A stretch of 64,000 nucleotides of DNA from an uncultured Neglectibacter sp. Its GTDB lineage: Bacteria > Bacillota > Clostridia > Oscillospirales > Acutalibacteraceae. A program made the translations under genes and the position numbers. Numbering within the stretch: the stretch's first letter is position 1; every line of letters starts with the position of its first letter. The DNA lies in the NCBI GenBank assembly GCA_904374805.1, contig CAJFEW010000008.1, positions 1 through 64,000 of the forward strand. Direction: 5' to 3'. Positions 26,932 through 34,719 of this stretch are shown here, in pieces. The notes under the pieces were generated by a model, which was not told the DNA's origin, made no database searches, and worked only from the letters and a program-made list of their open reading frames with translations.

Positions 26932-27749
26932 CAATCTTGCAGCTGGAACAGCTGGGCAAAGTTCCCATAGAGCATTTTTCGGTTGTCCTCTTCCCCGTAG
27001 CCCAGGGCAAAGAAGCGCTCCAACTCTTCCTGTGGGGACCACATGGGAAAATCTGTCCCGAACAGGGTGTGGTCCACACCAAAATGGGCAATGCTCTTTC
27101 GAGCCTGCTCCGGCGTCACCGCAAACAGGGAGCTGGAGGTGTCGATGTAGACGTTGGTCCCTGCCAGCTCCCGCCGGGCGTCCTCCCATTCGCTGTATCC
27201 CCCCAAGTGGGCGGCAATACAGGTGAAGTCCGGGATCTTCTCCAAAACCCGCATCAGCCGGCGAGGCGTGGAAAAGTCGGTGCGGCTGTCCCCTGTGTGG
27301 AACAAGACCGGCAGTCCCCGCCGGTGAGCCTCCTGGTAGACGGGCAGCATCCGTTCGTCATCGATGCAAAACTGCTGAAAGTCCGGATGCAATTTGATGC
27401 CCCGCAATCCCCGGCGCTGAATATCGTCCATTTCCCCGGCAATATCCTGCACGTCCTGGTGCCACGCGGCAAGACCCAAAAACTGCGGGTACTTTTTGCA
27501 TTTTTCCTCGATAAACTGATTGATCGAGCGCACCTGCTCCACCTTGGTGGCCACAGAGCACACCAAGAACCGGTCGATTCCCGCCTGGCCGCCCAGCTGA
27601 GCCAGCACATGGGGCAGGCCCACATTTTGCATGGGTATGTGATAAAACTGGCCCACGGAATCCGTGGCTTTTTCCGCAATTTTCCCCGGGTAAATGTGTG
27701 CGTGGGCGTCCGCCACCCGGTAGGCGACACCCTGATGAACCACTGGCAT
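26931..27749 (-). CDS. Amidohydrolase 2 family metal-dependent hydrolase
   Basis: A 272-residue TIM-barrel hydrolase or decarboxylase of the amidohydrolase-related (ACMSD-like) group. The N-terminal metal motif is DAHAHIYPG, followed by 'GIKLHPDFQ', 'LPVLFHTGD', 'CIAAHLGG' and the C-terminal catalytic Asp in 'LFGTDFPMW'. The substrate is unknown. It directly abuts queH (TGA immediately followed by ATG) and overlaps the next gene, making a tight three-gene set. Confidence 0.86.
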   Translation of the reverse strand: MPVVHQGVAYRVADAHAHIYPGKIAEKATDSVGQFYHIPMQNVGLPHVLAQLGGQAGIDRFLVCSVATKVEQVRSINQFIEEKCKKYPQFLGLAAWHQDVQDIAGEMDDIQRRGLRGIKLHPDFQQFCIDDERMLPVYQEAHRRGLPVLFHTGDSRTDFSTPRRLMRVLEKIPDFTCIAAHLGGYSEWEDARRELAGTNVYIDTSSSLFAVTPEQARKSIAHFGVDHTLFGTDFPMWSPQEELERFFALGYGEEDNRKMLYGNFAQLFQLQD

Positions 27750-28400
27750 TCAAGCATCCTTCCTTTCTTCCTTTTCCCGCTGGCGCTGGGCCTTGGAGAA
27801 GACACAGCCGCAATAGTCCTGCCGGTAGAGACCGTAGACTTTTGAGAGCTCCACGGAGCGTTTATAGCCGTCTTTTTTCTTAAAGTCAGAGGGCAGATGG
27901 GCCACCCCGTACTTTTCCCCCATTTCTTCCCCCAGCTGATTTAACAGCCGCGCGTTTTTCAAAGGGGAGATGGACAAGGTGGTGGTAAAATAGTCGAAGT
28001 GAAGCTTGGCCGCCTGACGGGCTGTATACTCCAGCCGCAGGCGAAAACAGGCCGTGCAGCGCTTGCCCCCCTCCGGCTCTCCTTCCAAGCCCTCCACAGC
28101 CTGGCAGTAAGCTTGTCCATCGTAGCTGCAGGGAAGCAGCTGCACAGGATGGACAACGTCCATTTCCCGGACAAGCCGCCGCAGCTCCGCCTCTCGCTTT
28201 TCATATTCCTCATAGGGGGCGATATTGGGGTTATAGTAGAGAAGTGTAATGGCGAAGAAGCGGGAAAGGTACTCCAGCACCGCGCTGGAACAGGGCGCGC
28301 AGCAGGCGTGGAGAAGCAGCGTCGGCACCCTGCCCTGCTCCTGGTTTTTTTCTATAAGATACTCCAGCTCTTTCGCATAATTCCGGTTTGGTCCCGGCAT
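27750..28400 (-). CDS. queH: Epoxyqueuosine reductase QueH
   Basis: QueH (DUF208) catalyses the last step of queuosine synthesis in tRNA, non-orthologous to QueG. 216 residues. The family signature 'LLLHACCAPCSSAV' has adjacent cysteines, and further cysteines at 'KRCTACFRLRLE' and 'DYCGCVFS' complete the metal and cluster ligands. The start is the ATG 8 bases after AGGAGG. It is the first gene of the set with the amidohydrolase and the nuclease-like protein. No other queuosine genes are in the window. Confidence 0.93.
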   Translation of the reverse strand: MPGPNRNYAKELEYLIEKNQEQGRVPTLLLHACCAPCSSAVLEYLSRFFAITLLYYNPNIAPYEEYEKREAELRRLVREMDVVHPVQLLPCSYDGQAYCQAVEGLEGEPEGGKRCTACFRLRLEYTARQAAKLHFDYFTTTLSISPLKNARLLNQLGEEMGEKYGVAHLPSDFKKKDGYKRSVELSKVYGLYRQDYCGCVFSKAQRQREKEERKDA

Positions 28401-28497
28401 GGCACCCGCCTCCTGCAAAAAAAGTCCTTTTCAAGTTTAACACAGCAAACCAAGGATTGCAAGGGCGTGACTTTCCCAAGGGGAACGGGAATTCCTG

Positions 28498-28526
28498 TTG
28501 ACCCTCCCAGAGGGATATGGTATCAT
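28498..28526 (+). promoter_or_regulatory. Promoter of the DUF212 gene
   Basis: TTGACC (28498-28503), 17-base spacer, TATCAT (28521-28526), about 85 bases upstream of the start codon. Confidence 0.65.
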
Positions 28527-28610
28527 TATACTACCAGAAAAAGTGCGGATTGCGGGGGAAGTGGCTTTCCCCTTTTCTTAAATTTTAGCTTGTGGTAAGG
28601 CGGTATAGGT

Positions 28611-29105
28611 ATGGACTTCTCTTTTCTCCTATCCAACTCGTTGATCAATATGGGCGTGATTTCTTGGATTGTGGCCCAGCTTATTAAAACGGGGCTGGAT
28701 GCTGTGAAGCATCGCGCTTTTAACCGGCAGCGTTTATCCGGCGCCGGCGGCATGCCCAGCTCCCACTCGGCTGTGTGCTGTTCGGTGGTGTTGACCTCCT
28801 ACTTCTTGTATGGCTTTCAATCCCCCGTTTTCGCTTTGGCCGTGATCATGGCTTTGATTGTGATGTACGACGCCACAGGGGTCCGCTGGGCTGCGGGCCT
28901 GCATGCAAAGGCCATCAATCAGATTGTGGAATATCTGGAAAGCGAGGATCCCAACAATAAGAAGGAATCCTTAAACGACATGATTCCACGGCTCAACGAA
29001 TCCCTGGGCCACCGGGTGATTGAGGTCATCTGCGGGGCCTTGCTGGGAATTGTCATTGCCATCATCGGCCAGCTGGCCCGTCAAGGAGGGCTTTTCGTTT
29101 CCTGA
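28611..29105 (+). CDS. Divergent PAP2 family (DUF212) membrane protein
   Basis: 164-residue YuiD-like protein. The 'GGMPSSHSA' motif recalls the SxxxH motif of PAP2 phosphatases, and 'YDATGVRWAAGLHAKAIN' is the second conserved region. Three to four hydrophobic segments are predicted. Lipid phosphatase activity is suspected from the fold relation but not established. Monocistronic with its own promoter. Confidence 0.88.
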   Translation: MDFSFLLSNSLINMGVISWIVAQLIKTGLDAVKHRAFNRQRLSGAGGMPSSHSAVCCSVVLTSYFLYGFQSPVFALAVIMALIVMYDATGVRWAAGLHAKAINQIVEYLESEDPNNKKESLNDMIPRLNESLGHRVIEVICGALLGIVIAIIGQLARQGGLFVS

Positions 29106-29263
29106 TGCAACCCTCTGCGCGAAGGTGGGATATCGGCTGCCCCTCTGCCAACAAAGCATCTCTGCGTTTAAAAAACACCTGCAGAAGAATGCACCTGGAC
29201 CAAAGGCGGTCCCGCCGCCTTACGCAGGCGGAACAGGTCTGCACCCCATGGCTGCTCCTGCAT

Positions 29264-29306
29264 CAGCCTGGACAGTGGTTCACTGCCCAGGCTGTTTTCT
29301 GCTTTT
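29264..29306 (+). terminator. Probable terminator of the DUF212 transcript
   Basis: A CAGCCTGGACAGTG stem pairs with CACTGCCCAGGCTG (one G-U-type pair) around a GTT loop, followed by TTTTCTGCTTTT on the plus strand. It is 160 bases beyond the DUF212 stop, unusually far. Confidence 0.55.
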
Positions 29307-29307
29307 C

Positions 29308-29388
29308 TCACCTGCGGTGGAGAACCACGACCAACCCCGCTGCCGCCACCGCTGCTACAACGTAAACAGCAATCCAAACCAGATACAT
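29308..29388 (-). CDS. Possible 26-residue single-span membrane peptide
   Basis: The minus-strand ATG at 29388 opens a 26-codon frame with an almost uninterrupted hydrophobic stretch (VWIAVYVVAAVAAAGLVVV) ending in LHRR and TGA. A GGGG-rich stretch lies 8 or more bases upstream and could serve as a weak ribosome site. The positively charged tail fits a single-span membrane peptide. No promoter is convincing and nothing is known of homologues, so it may be chance. Confidence 0.3.
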   Translation of the reverse strand: MYLVWIAVYVVAAVAAAGLVVVLHRR

Positions 29389-29450
29389 GCCCCCAGCCCC
29401 TTTCCCTCCAGAAATATGCAGGGGCAGGCATTTCTTATGCCGTCTTCAGC

Positions 29451-29479
29451 TTGCGTTTCTGCGGTGGTTATGGTATAAT
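29451..29479 (+). promoter_or_regulatory. Promoter of prfC
   Basis: TTGCGT (29451-29456), 17-base spacer, perfect TATAAT (29474-29479), about 100 bases before the prfC start. Confidence 0.75.
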
Positions 29480-29581
29480 ATTTTGGTTTTTGACCAGATT
29501 TTGTAAAGCGAGGGAGTCCCTATGTAACCTGCCCGCCTTCTTGAAAGATTCAGAATCCAATTTGAGAAAGGATGGCTTATT

Positions 29582-31177
29582 TTGCCTGATATGAAAAACG
29601 AAATCCAGCGTCGGCGGACTTTTGCCATTATCTCCCACCCGGACGCCGGCAAAACCACGTTAACGGAAAAATTCCTGCTGTACGGCGGGGCCATCACCTT
29701 GGCGGGCATGGTCAAGGGCAAGCGCAATTCCCGCCACGCCGTCTCCGACTGGATGGAGATTGAAAAGCAGCGCGGTATCTCTGTGACCTCCTCGGTGATG
29801 CAGTTCCAGTACGACGGCTATTGCATCAACATTCTGGACACACCGGGACACCAGGACTTCTCTGAGGACACCTACCGCACGTTGATGGCAGCCGACTCTG
29901 CGGTGATGGTCATCGACGCCAGCAAGGGCGTGGAGGCCCAGACCCGCAAGCTCTTTAAGGTGTGCGTCATGCGGGACATCCCCATTTTTACTTTCATCAA
30001 CAAGATGGACCGGGATTCCCAAAGTCCCTACGACCTTTTGGACGAGATCGAAAAGGAACTGGGCATTGGCACCTATCCCATGAACTGGCCCATTGGCTCG
30101 GGCATTGACTTCAAAGGCGTGTACGACCGGGAACGGAAACAAGTGCTGCAGTTTGAACCGGACGGGGACAACGGCGGCCGGAAAGAAGCCCGAGAGCACG
30201 ACTTTTCCTTAGAGGATGAAGGCCTGCGGGCTGCCTTGGGGGACAATCTGTACGAGACCTTGCTGGAAGATGTGGAGCTGATTGACGGGGCAGGCTATGA
30301 CTTCGACTTGGAGAAAGTGCGCCACGGCAAGCTCTCTCCTGTGTTCTTCGGCTCTGCTTTGACCAACTTTGGCGTGGAGCCTTTCCTGGAGAGCTTCTTA
30401 AAATTGACCACGCCGCCTCTGCCCCGGAACACGGCTCAGGGCGTGGTGGATCCCTTTGATCCCAACTTCTCCGCCTTTGTGTTCAAAATTCAGGCCAACA
30501 TGAACAAGGCCCATCGGGACCGGATTGCCTTTATTCGCCTGTGCAGCGGCAAGTTCGAGAAGGGCATGGAGGTGGAGCACGTCCAAGGCGGAAGAAAGAT
30601 GAAGCTCTCCCAGCCCCAGCAGCTGATGGCCCAAAGCCGGGAAATCATCGAGGAGGCCTACGCCGGGGACATCATCGGCGTGTTCGACCCGGGCGTGTTC
30701 TCCATTGGGGACACCCTGTGCGCCCCGGGCAAAAAAATCCTCTTCGAAGGCATCCCCACCTTTGCTCCGGAACTGTTCAGCCTGGTGCGCCAAAAAGACA
30801 CCATGAAGCGCAAACAGTTTGTCAAGGGGGCCACCCAGATCGCCCAGGAAGGCGCCATCCAGATTTTCCAGGAGATTGGCGCCGGCATGGAGGAAATCAT
30901 TGTGGGCGTAGTGGGCAGCCTGCAGTTCGACGTATTCCAATACCGGATGGAAAACGAATACAACGTGGATATCACCATGCAGACGTTGCCCTATTCCTAT
31001 ATCCGGTGGATTGACAACGAGGAAATTGATCTGAAAAAGTTGAACCTGACCTCCGATACCCGGAAGGTGCAGGACATGAAAGGACGCTACCTGCTGTTGT
31101 TCGCCAACCAGTGGAGCATCAACTGGGCGCTGGAGCACAACGAGGGGCTGCAGCTTTCCGAATTCAGCCGGAATTGA
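29582..31177 (+). CDS. prfC: Peptide chain release factor 3
   Basis: GTPase that recycles RF1/RF2 from the ribosome. 531 residues, full length. G-domain motifs: 'SHPDAGKTTLTEK' (G1), 'DTPGHQDFSEDTYRTL' (G3) and 'NKMDRD' (G4). The RF3-specific region 'RKMKLSQPQQLMAQSR' is present. I use a TTG start 9 bases after AAAGGA; the ATG three codons later is too distant from the ribosome site. It is a single gene with its own promoter and a downstream hairpin. Confidence 0.96.
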   Translation: MPDMKNEIQRRRTFAIISHPDAGKTTLTEKFLLYGGAITLAGMVKGKRNSRHAVSDWMEIEKQRGISVTSSVMQFQYDGYCINILDTPGHQDFSEDTYRTLMAADSAVMVIDASKGVEAQTRKLFKVCVMRDIPIFTFINKMDRDSQSPYDLLDEIEKELGIGTYPMNWPIGSGIDFKGVYDRERKQVLQFEPDGDNGGRKEAREHDFSLEDEGLRAALGDNLYETLLEDVELIDGAGYDFDLEKVRHGKLSPVFFGSALTNFGVEPFLESFLKLTTPPLPRNTAQGVVDPFDPNFSAFVFKIQANMNKAHRDRIAFIRLCSGKFEKGMEVEHVQGGRKMKLSQPQQLMAQSREIIEEAYAGDIIGVFDPGVFSIGDTLCAPGKKILFEGIPTFAPELFSLVRQKDTMKRKQFVKGATQIAQEGAIQIFQEIGAGMEEIIVGVVGSLQFDVFQYRMENEYNVDITMQTLPYSYIRWIDNEEIDLKKLNLTSDTRKVQDMKGRYLLLFANQWSINWALEHNEGLQLSEFSRN

Positions 31178-31188
31178 CAGAGAAACAT

Positions 31189-31224
31189 GGGAGAGGGTTG
31201 TTTCGGACAGGCCTCTCCCCTTTC
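31189..31224 (+). terminator. Probable weak terminator after prfC
   Basis: GGGAGAGG (31189-31196) pairs with CCTCTCCC (31212-31219), followed by CTTTCC. The T-run is poor. A second perfect hairpin, GGCCCGG/CCGGGCC at 31245-31266, lies before the next gene. Confidence 0.45.
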
Positions 31225-31298
31225 CATACACAGAGAAACCCCACGGCCCGGCAAGTAGTCCGGGCCCGGCCAAACCACAGAATTGGGAGGTGCAACAC

Positions 31299-32177
31299 AT
31301 GGACTTCGTTCAGATGGAAGAGGTGCAAGCCGGCTGGTCCGGGGACAAAAAGTACCACGCCTGGGGAGAAGACGGAAAGGAATACTTTCTGCGGCTCTCC
31401 TCACCGGAAAAATGGGAGCGGATGCAGCAGGCCTTTGGCATGCAGAAAAAAGCCTTTCAAAAAGGGCTGCCTGTAAGCCGGCCTGTGGAACTGGCTCGGG
31501 AAGCAGCCCAGATCCGCTTTGTGGAGGAGTGGATCCCCGGACAAATGGCGAAAGACGCGCTTCCGCCCCTCTCCCAGGAAGAACAGTACCACCTGGGATG
31601 GGACGCGGGAAAAATTTTACAGGCGCTGCACAGTGTCCCGGCTCCGGCAGACACGGAGGATTGGGAGAAGTGCTTTTCGAAAAAGATCGACCAGAAGATC
31701 GCCCTGTACGAAGAATGCCCCTATTCCTTCGAACAGGGACAGGTATTCCTCCAGTGTATCAGCGCCAACCGGCATCTGCTCCAAGGCCGGCCCCAATGCC
31801 TGCTCCACGGGGACTATCACACAGGAAACATGATGGTGTGGAAGGGGCAGCTGTATATCATCGACTTTGACCGCCCCAAAACCGGGGATCCCTGGCTGGA
31901 GTTTAACCGCATTGTCTGGAGCGCCCAGCTCTCCCCCGCCTTTGCCAGCGGCACCGTAGACGGCTACTTTGACGGGAAGCCACCCCTGGATTTTTGGAAC
32001 CTGTTGGCTCTGTACATAGCTGTGAACACCCTTTCCTCCCTGCCTTGGGCCGTGCCCTTTGGGGAAGGGGAAATCGCCACCATGCAGGCGCAAGCCAAGG
32101 AAGTGCTGGAATGGTACGATGGCATGAAACGGAGGGTGCCCCGGTGGTACACCTCCGGAAAAACCTTGGAACCATAA
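31299..32177 (+). CDS. Aminoglycoside phosphotransferase-like (APH) kinase
   Basis: A 292-residue protein-kinase-fold phosphotransferase. The catalytic loop is 'LLHGDYHTGNMMVW' (Brenner motif HGDxHxxN) and the metal-binding segment is 'IIDFDRPKTGDPW'. The fold covers choline, fructosamine, homoserine and antibiotic kinases, so resistance must not be assumed. The start is the ATG 8 bases after GGGAGG; the upstream in-frame GTG overlaps that ribosome site. Single gene followed by a terminator. Confidence 0.85.
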   Translation: MDFVQMEEVQAGWSGDKKYHAWGEDGKEYFLRLSSPEKWERMQQAFGMQKKAFQKGLPVSRPVELAREAAQIRFVEEWIPGQMAKDALPPLSQEEQYHLGWDAGKILQALHSVPAPADTEDWEKCFSKKIDQKIALYEECPYSFEQGQVFLQCISANRHLLQGRPQCLLHGDYHTGNMMVWKGQLYIIDFDRPKTGDPWLEFNRIVWSAQLSPAFASGTVDGYFDGKPPLDFWNLLALYIAVNTLSSLPWAVPFGEGEIATMQAQAKEVLEWYDGMKRRVPRWYTSGKTLEP

Positions 32178-32195
32178 CCTGGAAGGAACGGAAAA

Positions 32196-32231
32196 GAGGC
32201 TGCCGCAAAAAAGCGGCAGCCTCTGGTTTTG
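32196..32231 (+). terminator. Terminator after the APH-like gene
   Basis: Perfect 11-bp stem GAGGCTGCCGC/GCGGCAGCCTC with an A6 loop, followed by TGGTTTT. Confidence 0.75.
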
Positions 32232-32291
32232 TGCGGAGGGCAAAGCCCTCCCTCCAAGGGACAGTCCTGCTCCGGTATCCAAATCCAGGCG

Positions 32292-32684
32292 TTAAAAGGT
32301 CACAGTCCGAGGCTCCTCGGTAAAGGAGGAGAAGGTGGCGGTACCATGCTCCAGAGCAAAAATCTGGGTGTTGCCGTCTCCGGGCTGATAGCGGTTTCGC
32401 AGGCCAGGATAAGCTTGCAGCATGTGCTCTTGGGCTTCCAGCCGGGGATCCTCCACCACCGTTGCGGCCACCCGCAGCCATGTGCCCTTTTGGAAGGCGC
32501 ACAGTTCGACGCGAGGATTTTTCAGCATCTGCCGGGAGACGTCTTTAGAAGCTCCGGTCTGGATGGTCAAGCGGCCGTCAAACAGGTCGATGGTGCCAAA
32601 AGGACGCACCCGGGGCTGGTCCCCTTCTACGGTAGCCAGGTAATATGTACCGCACGCCTTTAAAAATTGGTAGACCTCTTCCAT
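32292..32684 (-). CDS. Pyridoxamine 5'-phosphate oxidase-family protein
   Basis: A 130-residue split-barrel flavoprotein-like protein. 'GTYYLATVEGDQPRVRPFG' and 'LTIQTGASKDVSRQMLKNPRVEL' are the family hallmarks. Such small members often bind FMN or F420/heme and are not real PNP oxidases; the reaction is unknown. The ATG follows GGAGG. It is on the same strand as pduL, which ends upstream of it with a terminator. Confidence 0.85.
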   Translation of the reverse strand: MEEVYQFLKACGTYYLATVEGDQPRVRPFGTIDLFDGRLTIQTGASKDVSRQMLKNPRVELCAFQKGTWLRVAATVVEDPRLEAQEHMLQAYPGLRNRYQPGDGNTQIFALEHGTATFSSFTEEPRTVTF

Positions 32685-32705
32685 GGGACATTCCTCCTCT
32701 CAAAC

Positions 32706-32742
32706 AAAAAAGCCCTGCGAAGCTTTCGCCGCGCAAGGCTTT
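32706..32742 (-). terminator. Terminator of pduL
   Basis: On the minus strand, AAAGCCTTGC pairs with GCAGGGCTTT (one G-U), closing a larger loop that is itself partly paired, followed by TTTTTT. Confidence 0.8.
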
Positions 32743-32752
32743 GGAAACAAAT

Positions 32753-33319
32753 TTACAGGATGATTTCCCCATCCACCGTGCCGGGCAGGGCAGCGGCGTT
32801 GGACTCATCGGTATCCACATGCATGGCCAGAGCGTACTTGGGGCTGACACGGCACACCACATCCCCAAAGATCAGGCTGCGGCCGTTGTAGTCTACCTTT
32901 ACGGAGACCACCTGCTTGTCCTCCACACCGGCCTCTTTGGCTTCCTCCGGGTTGAAGTGAATGTGGCGCTTGGCGGCGATGACGCCCTTCTCAATGGTCA
33001 CTTCCCCGGCAGGGCCCCGCAGAACACAGCCAGGGGTGCCTTCCAAATCGCCAGACTCCCGAATGGGAGCGGTTACGCCCAGCTTGCGGGCATCTGTAAG
33101 GGAAATTTCCACCTGGGTCTCAGGACGGGTGGGGCCCAAAATCGACATCTTCATAGAGCCCTTGGGACCTACCACTTCCACCTTCTCCTCGCAGGCAAAT
33201 TGCCCGGGCTGAGAAAGATCTTTTTTGTTGGTCAGAGTTGCGCCTGTACCGAAGAGAGCCTCCAGATCCGCGTCGGAAACGTGGACGTGGTGGGCCGATG
33301 TTTCAACCATAACTTTCAT
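32753..33319 (-). CDS. pduL: Phosphate propanoyltransferase PduL
   Basis: PduL-type phosphotransacylase that interconverts acyl-CoA and acyl-phosphate; it replaces Pta in many Clostridia. 188 residues, full length without the microcompartment-targeting N-terminal extension, since the protein starts directly at 'MKVMVETSAHHVHVS'. Zinc-ligand regions are 'SAHHVHVSDADLEALFG' and 'AAKRHIHFNPEEA'. No shell-protein genes are near, so a housekeeping acetate or propionate role is likely. It has its own promoter and terminator. Confidence 0.93.
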   Translation of the reverse strand: MKVMVETSAHHVHVSDADLEALFGTGATLTNKKDLSQPGQFACEEKVEVVGPKGSMKMSILGPTRPETQVEISLTDARKLGVTAPIRESGDLEGTPGCVLRGPAGEVTIEKGVIAAKRHIHFNPEEAKEAGVEDKQVVSVKVDYNGRSLIFGDVVCRVSPKYALAMHVDTDESNAAALPGTVDGEIIL

Positions 33320-33357
33320 GGGAAGTTCCTCCTTTAATGGTTCTCGTTTTCACCATT

Positions 33358-33386
33358 ATTGTACTACCCTTACCGAAAAAATTCAA
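33358..33386 (-). promoter_or_regulatory. Promoter of pduL
   Basis: Minus-strand TTGAAT (33381-33386), 17-base spacer, TACAAT (33358-33363). It lies back to back with the plus-strand promoter at 33393. Confidence 0.7.
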
Positions 33387-33392
33387 CCGCAA

Positions 33393-33421
33393 TTTACAAT
33401 CTTTCCCCCCTGTGTTATAAT
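33393..33421 (+). promoter_or_regulatory. Promoter of the uracil-DNA glycosylase gene
   Basis: TTTACA (33393-33398), 17-base spacer, perfect TATAAT (33416-33421). The two divergent promoters are separated by only six bases, so their use may be mutually influenced. Confidence 0.75.
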
Positions 33422-33453
33422 GGGGAGAAGATCGAGCCAGGGAGGGATTGCCT

Positions 33454-34032
33454 ATGTTTCACCATTGGAACGAACTGGAAGAAGCCTGCTTGCACTGCCG
33501 CAACTGCGGCTTGTGCGAGACAAGACACCATGTGGTGTTTGGAGTGGGAAACCCCAAGGCAAAGGTGATGTTCGTAGGGGAAGGCCCCGGAGAAAACGAG
33601 GATTTGCAGGGAGAGCCCTTTGTGGGACGAGGCGGACAGCTGCTGGACAAAATGCTGGCCGCCGTTGATTTGGATCGCAAGTCCAATGTGTACATCACCA
33701 ACATTGTCAAGTGCCGGCCTCCTCAAAACCGGGATCCAAAACCGGAGGAGCAAGAGGCTTGCATTGCCTATCTGCGCAACCAGTTTGCTCTGCTGCGGCC
33801 GAAAATTTTGGTCTGTCTGGGACGCATTGCAGGACAAAAGCTTATCAAGCCGGATTTGAAAATCACCAAGGAACACGGTATTTTCTTTGAGAAGGGGGAC
33901 ACGCTGATGATGGCCACCCTCCATCCCGCTGCCCTGCTGCGCAATCCTGCCCAAAAACCAGCGGCCTTTGAGGACTATTTGAAGCTTCGGGACAAAATGG
34001 ACGAGCTGGGATGCGATATTGCCAAGCAGTGA
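33454..34032 (+). CDS. Type 4 (Fe-S) uracil-DNA glycosylase
   Basis: Family 4 UDG that removes uracil from DNA. 192 residues. Cluster cysteines are in 'CLHCRNCGLCETR' and further in the chain. Motif 1 is 'GEGPGENEDLQGEPFVGRGGQLL' in outline, and the substrate-loop motif is 'TLHPAALLRNP'. The start is the ATG 8 bases after GGGAGG; a TTG two codons upstream is less likely. Monocistronic, followed by a terminator. Confidence 0.93.
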   Translation: MFHHWNELEEACLHCRNCGLCETRHHVVFGVGNPKAKVMFVGEGPGENEDLQGEPFVGRGGQLLDKMLAAVDLDRKSNVYITNIVKCRPPQNRDPKPEEQEACIAYLRNQFALLRPKILVCLGRIAGQKLIKPDLKITKEHGIFFEKGDTLMMATLHPAALLRNPAQKPAAFEDYLKLRDKMDELGCDIAKQ

Positions 34033-34069
34033 AAGCTCGTGCCACACTCCTCTCCCAACAAAACGGCAG

Positions 34070-34105
34070 AAAAAAGGACATCCACACGGGATGCCCTTTT
34101 TCTTT
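34070..34105. terminator. Bidirectional terminator
   Basis: AAAAAGG-A-CATCC pairs with GGATG-C-CCTTTTT around a short ACACG loop, with flanking A and T runs. It serves the convergent glycosylase and acetyltransferase genes. Confidence 0.75.
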
Positions 34106-34115
34106 GCCCTTCTTT

Positions 34116-34673
34116 TCAGATAGCCTGCAGGCTTTGGAACTCCTCCGCCGTCATAGAATAGCAGCAAAGGTCCTGTCTCGTCCCGTCGTAAAGCAGGGCG
34201 CCCTGCCGCAGCAGGCCTTCGTAATGAAACCCGCACTTCTCAATCACCCGGCGGGATCTCTGGTTGTGGGGATAGTGATCGATGGCGATTAGAGAAAGAC
34301 CCATCTCTTGAAAACCATAGGAGAGAACCGCTTGGGCAGCCTCCGTCATATAGCCTTTCCCCCACGCCTCTTGAGCCAGTACATAGCCCATGCTGCGGCA
34401 CCCTGGAACATGGAGACGGCGCCCATCCTCTTCCAAGGCAATCGATCCGGACACGTGGCCGGTTTCTTTGGGAACAATGGCCCAAGTGCAGGACTTCGTC
34501 TCGTCTTCGTTGAGCCAGCCCTGCAAAATATCCTGGGACTCCTGCAGGCTTTCATGGGGCTTCCAGCCGGCGTTGGGTCCCACGTTGGGATTCTTGGCGT
34601 AGGCATACAAATCCTCCACGTCTTCCCTGCGCCAGGGGCGAAGAAGCAGGCGCTCTGTCTCGATCGTTCTCAT
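34116..34673 (-). CDS. GNAT acetyltransferase, RimJ/RimL type
   Basis: 185-residue N-acetyltransferase. It begins with the typical 'TERLLLRPWRREDVEDLY' and holds the acetyl-CoA loop 'QEAWGKGYMTEAAQAVLSYGF' and 'NQRSRRVIEKCGFHYEG'. These features place it in the RimJ/RimL/SpeG-like group that acetylates protein N-termini or small amines. The substrate is not predictable. It is 46 bases after the flippase-like gene on the same strand. Confidence 0.88.
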   Translation of the reverse strand: MRTIETERLLLRPWRREDVEDLYAYAKNPNVGPNAGWKPHESLQESQDILQGWLNEDETKSCTWAIVPKETGHVSGSIALEEDGRRLHVPGCRSMGYVLAQEAWGKGYMTEAAQAVLSYGFQEMGLSLIAIDHYPHNQRSRRVIEKCGFHYEGLLRQGALLYDGTRQDLCCYSMTAEEFQSLQAI

Positions 34674-34719
34674 ACGCTCAACCCTTTCTATGGAAAATCC
34701 CGTGCATGCAGCGGCTGTT

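Larger units (their letters stand above)
29106..29450. other. Intergenic region with two hairpins and a possible micro-ORF
   Basis: About 370 bases without a standard gene. It holds a 7-bp hairpin AAGGCGG/CCGCCTT at 29203-29221. A near-perfect 14-bp hairpin lies at 29264-29294 (see terminator). A possible minus-strand micro-ORF spans 29308-29388. The hairpins may belong to the long 3' end of the DUF212 transcript. Confidence 0.4.

Noticed and set aside
31299..32177. Aminoglycoside resistance gene
   Set aside because: Only the general APH kinase motifs are visible. The fold is shared by many metabolic kinases and the surroundings show no mobile or resistance context.
32753..33319. pduL as part of a bacterial microcompartment locus
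   Set aside because: No shell or signature-enzyme genes are nearby and the protein lacks the targeting extension.
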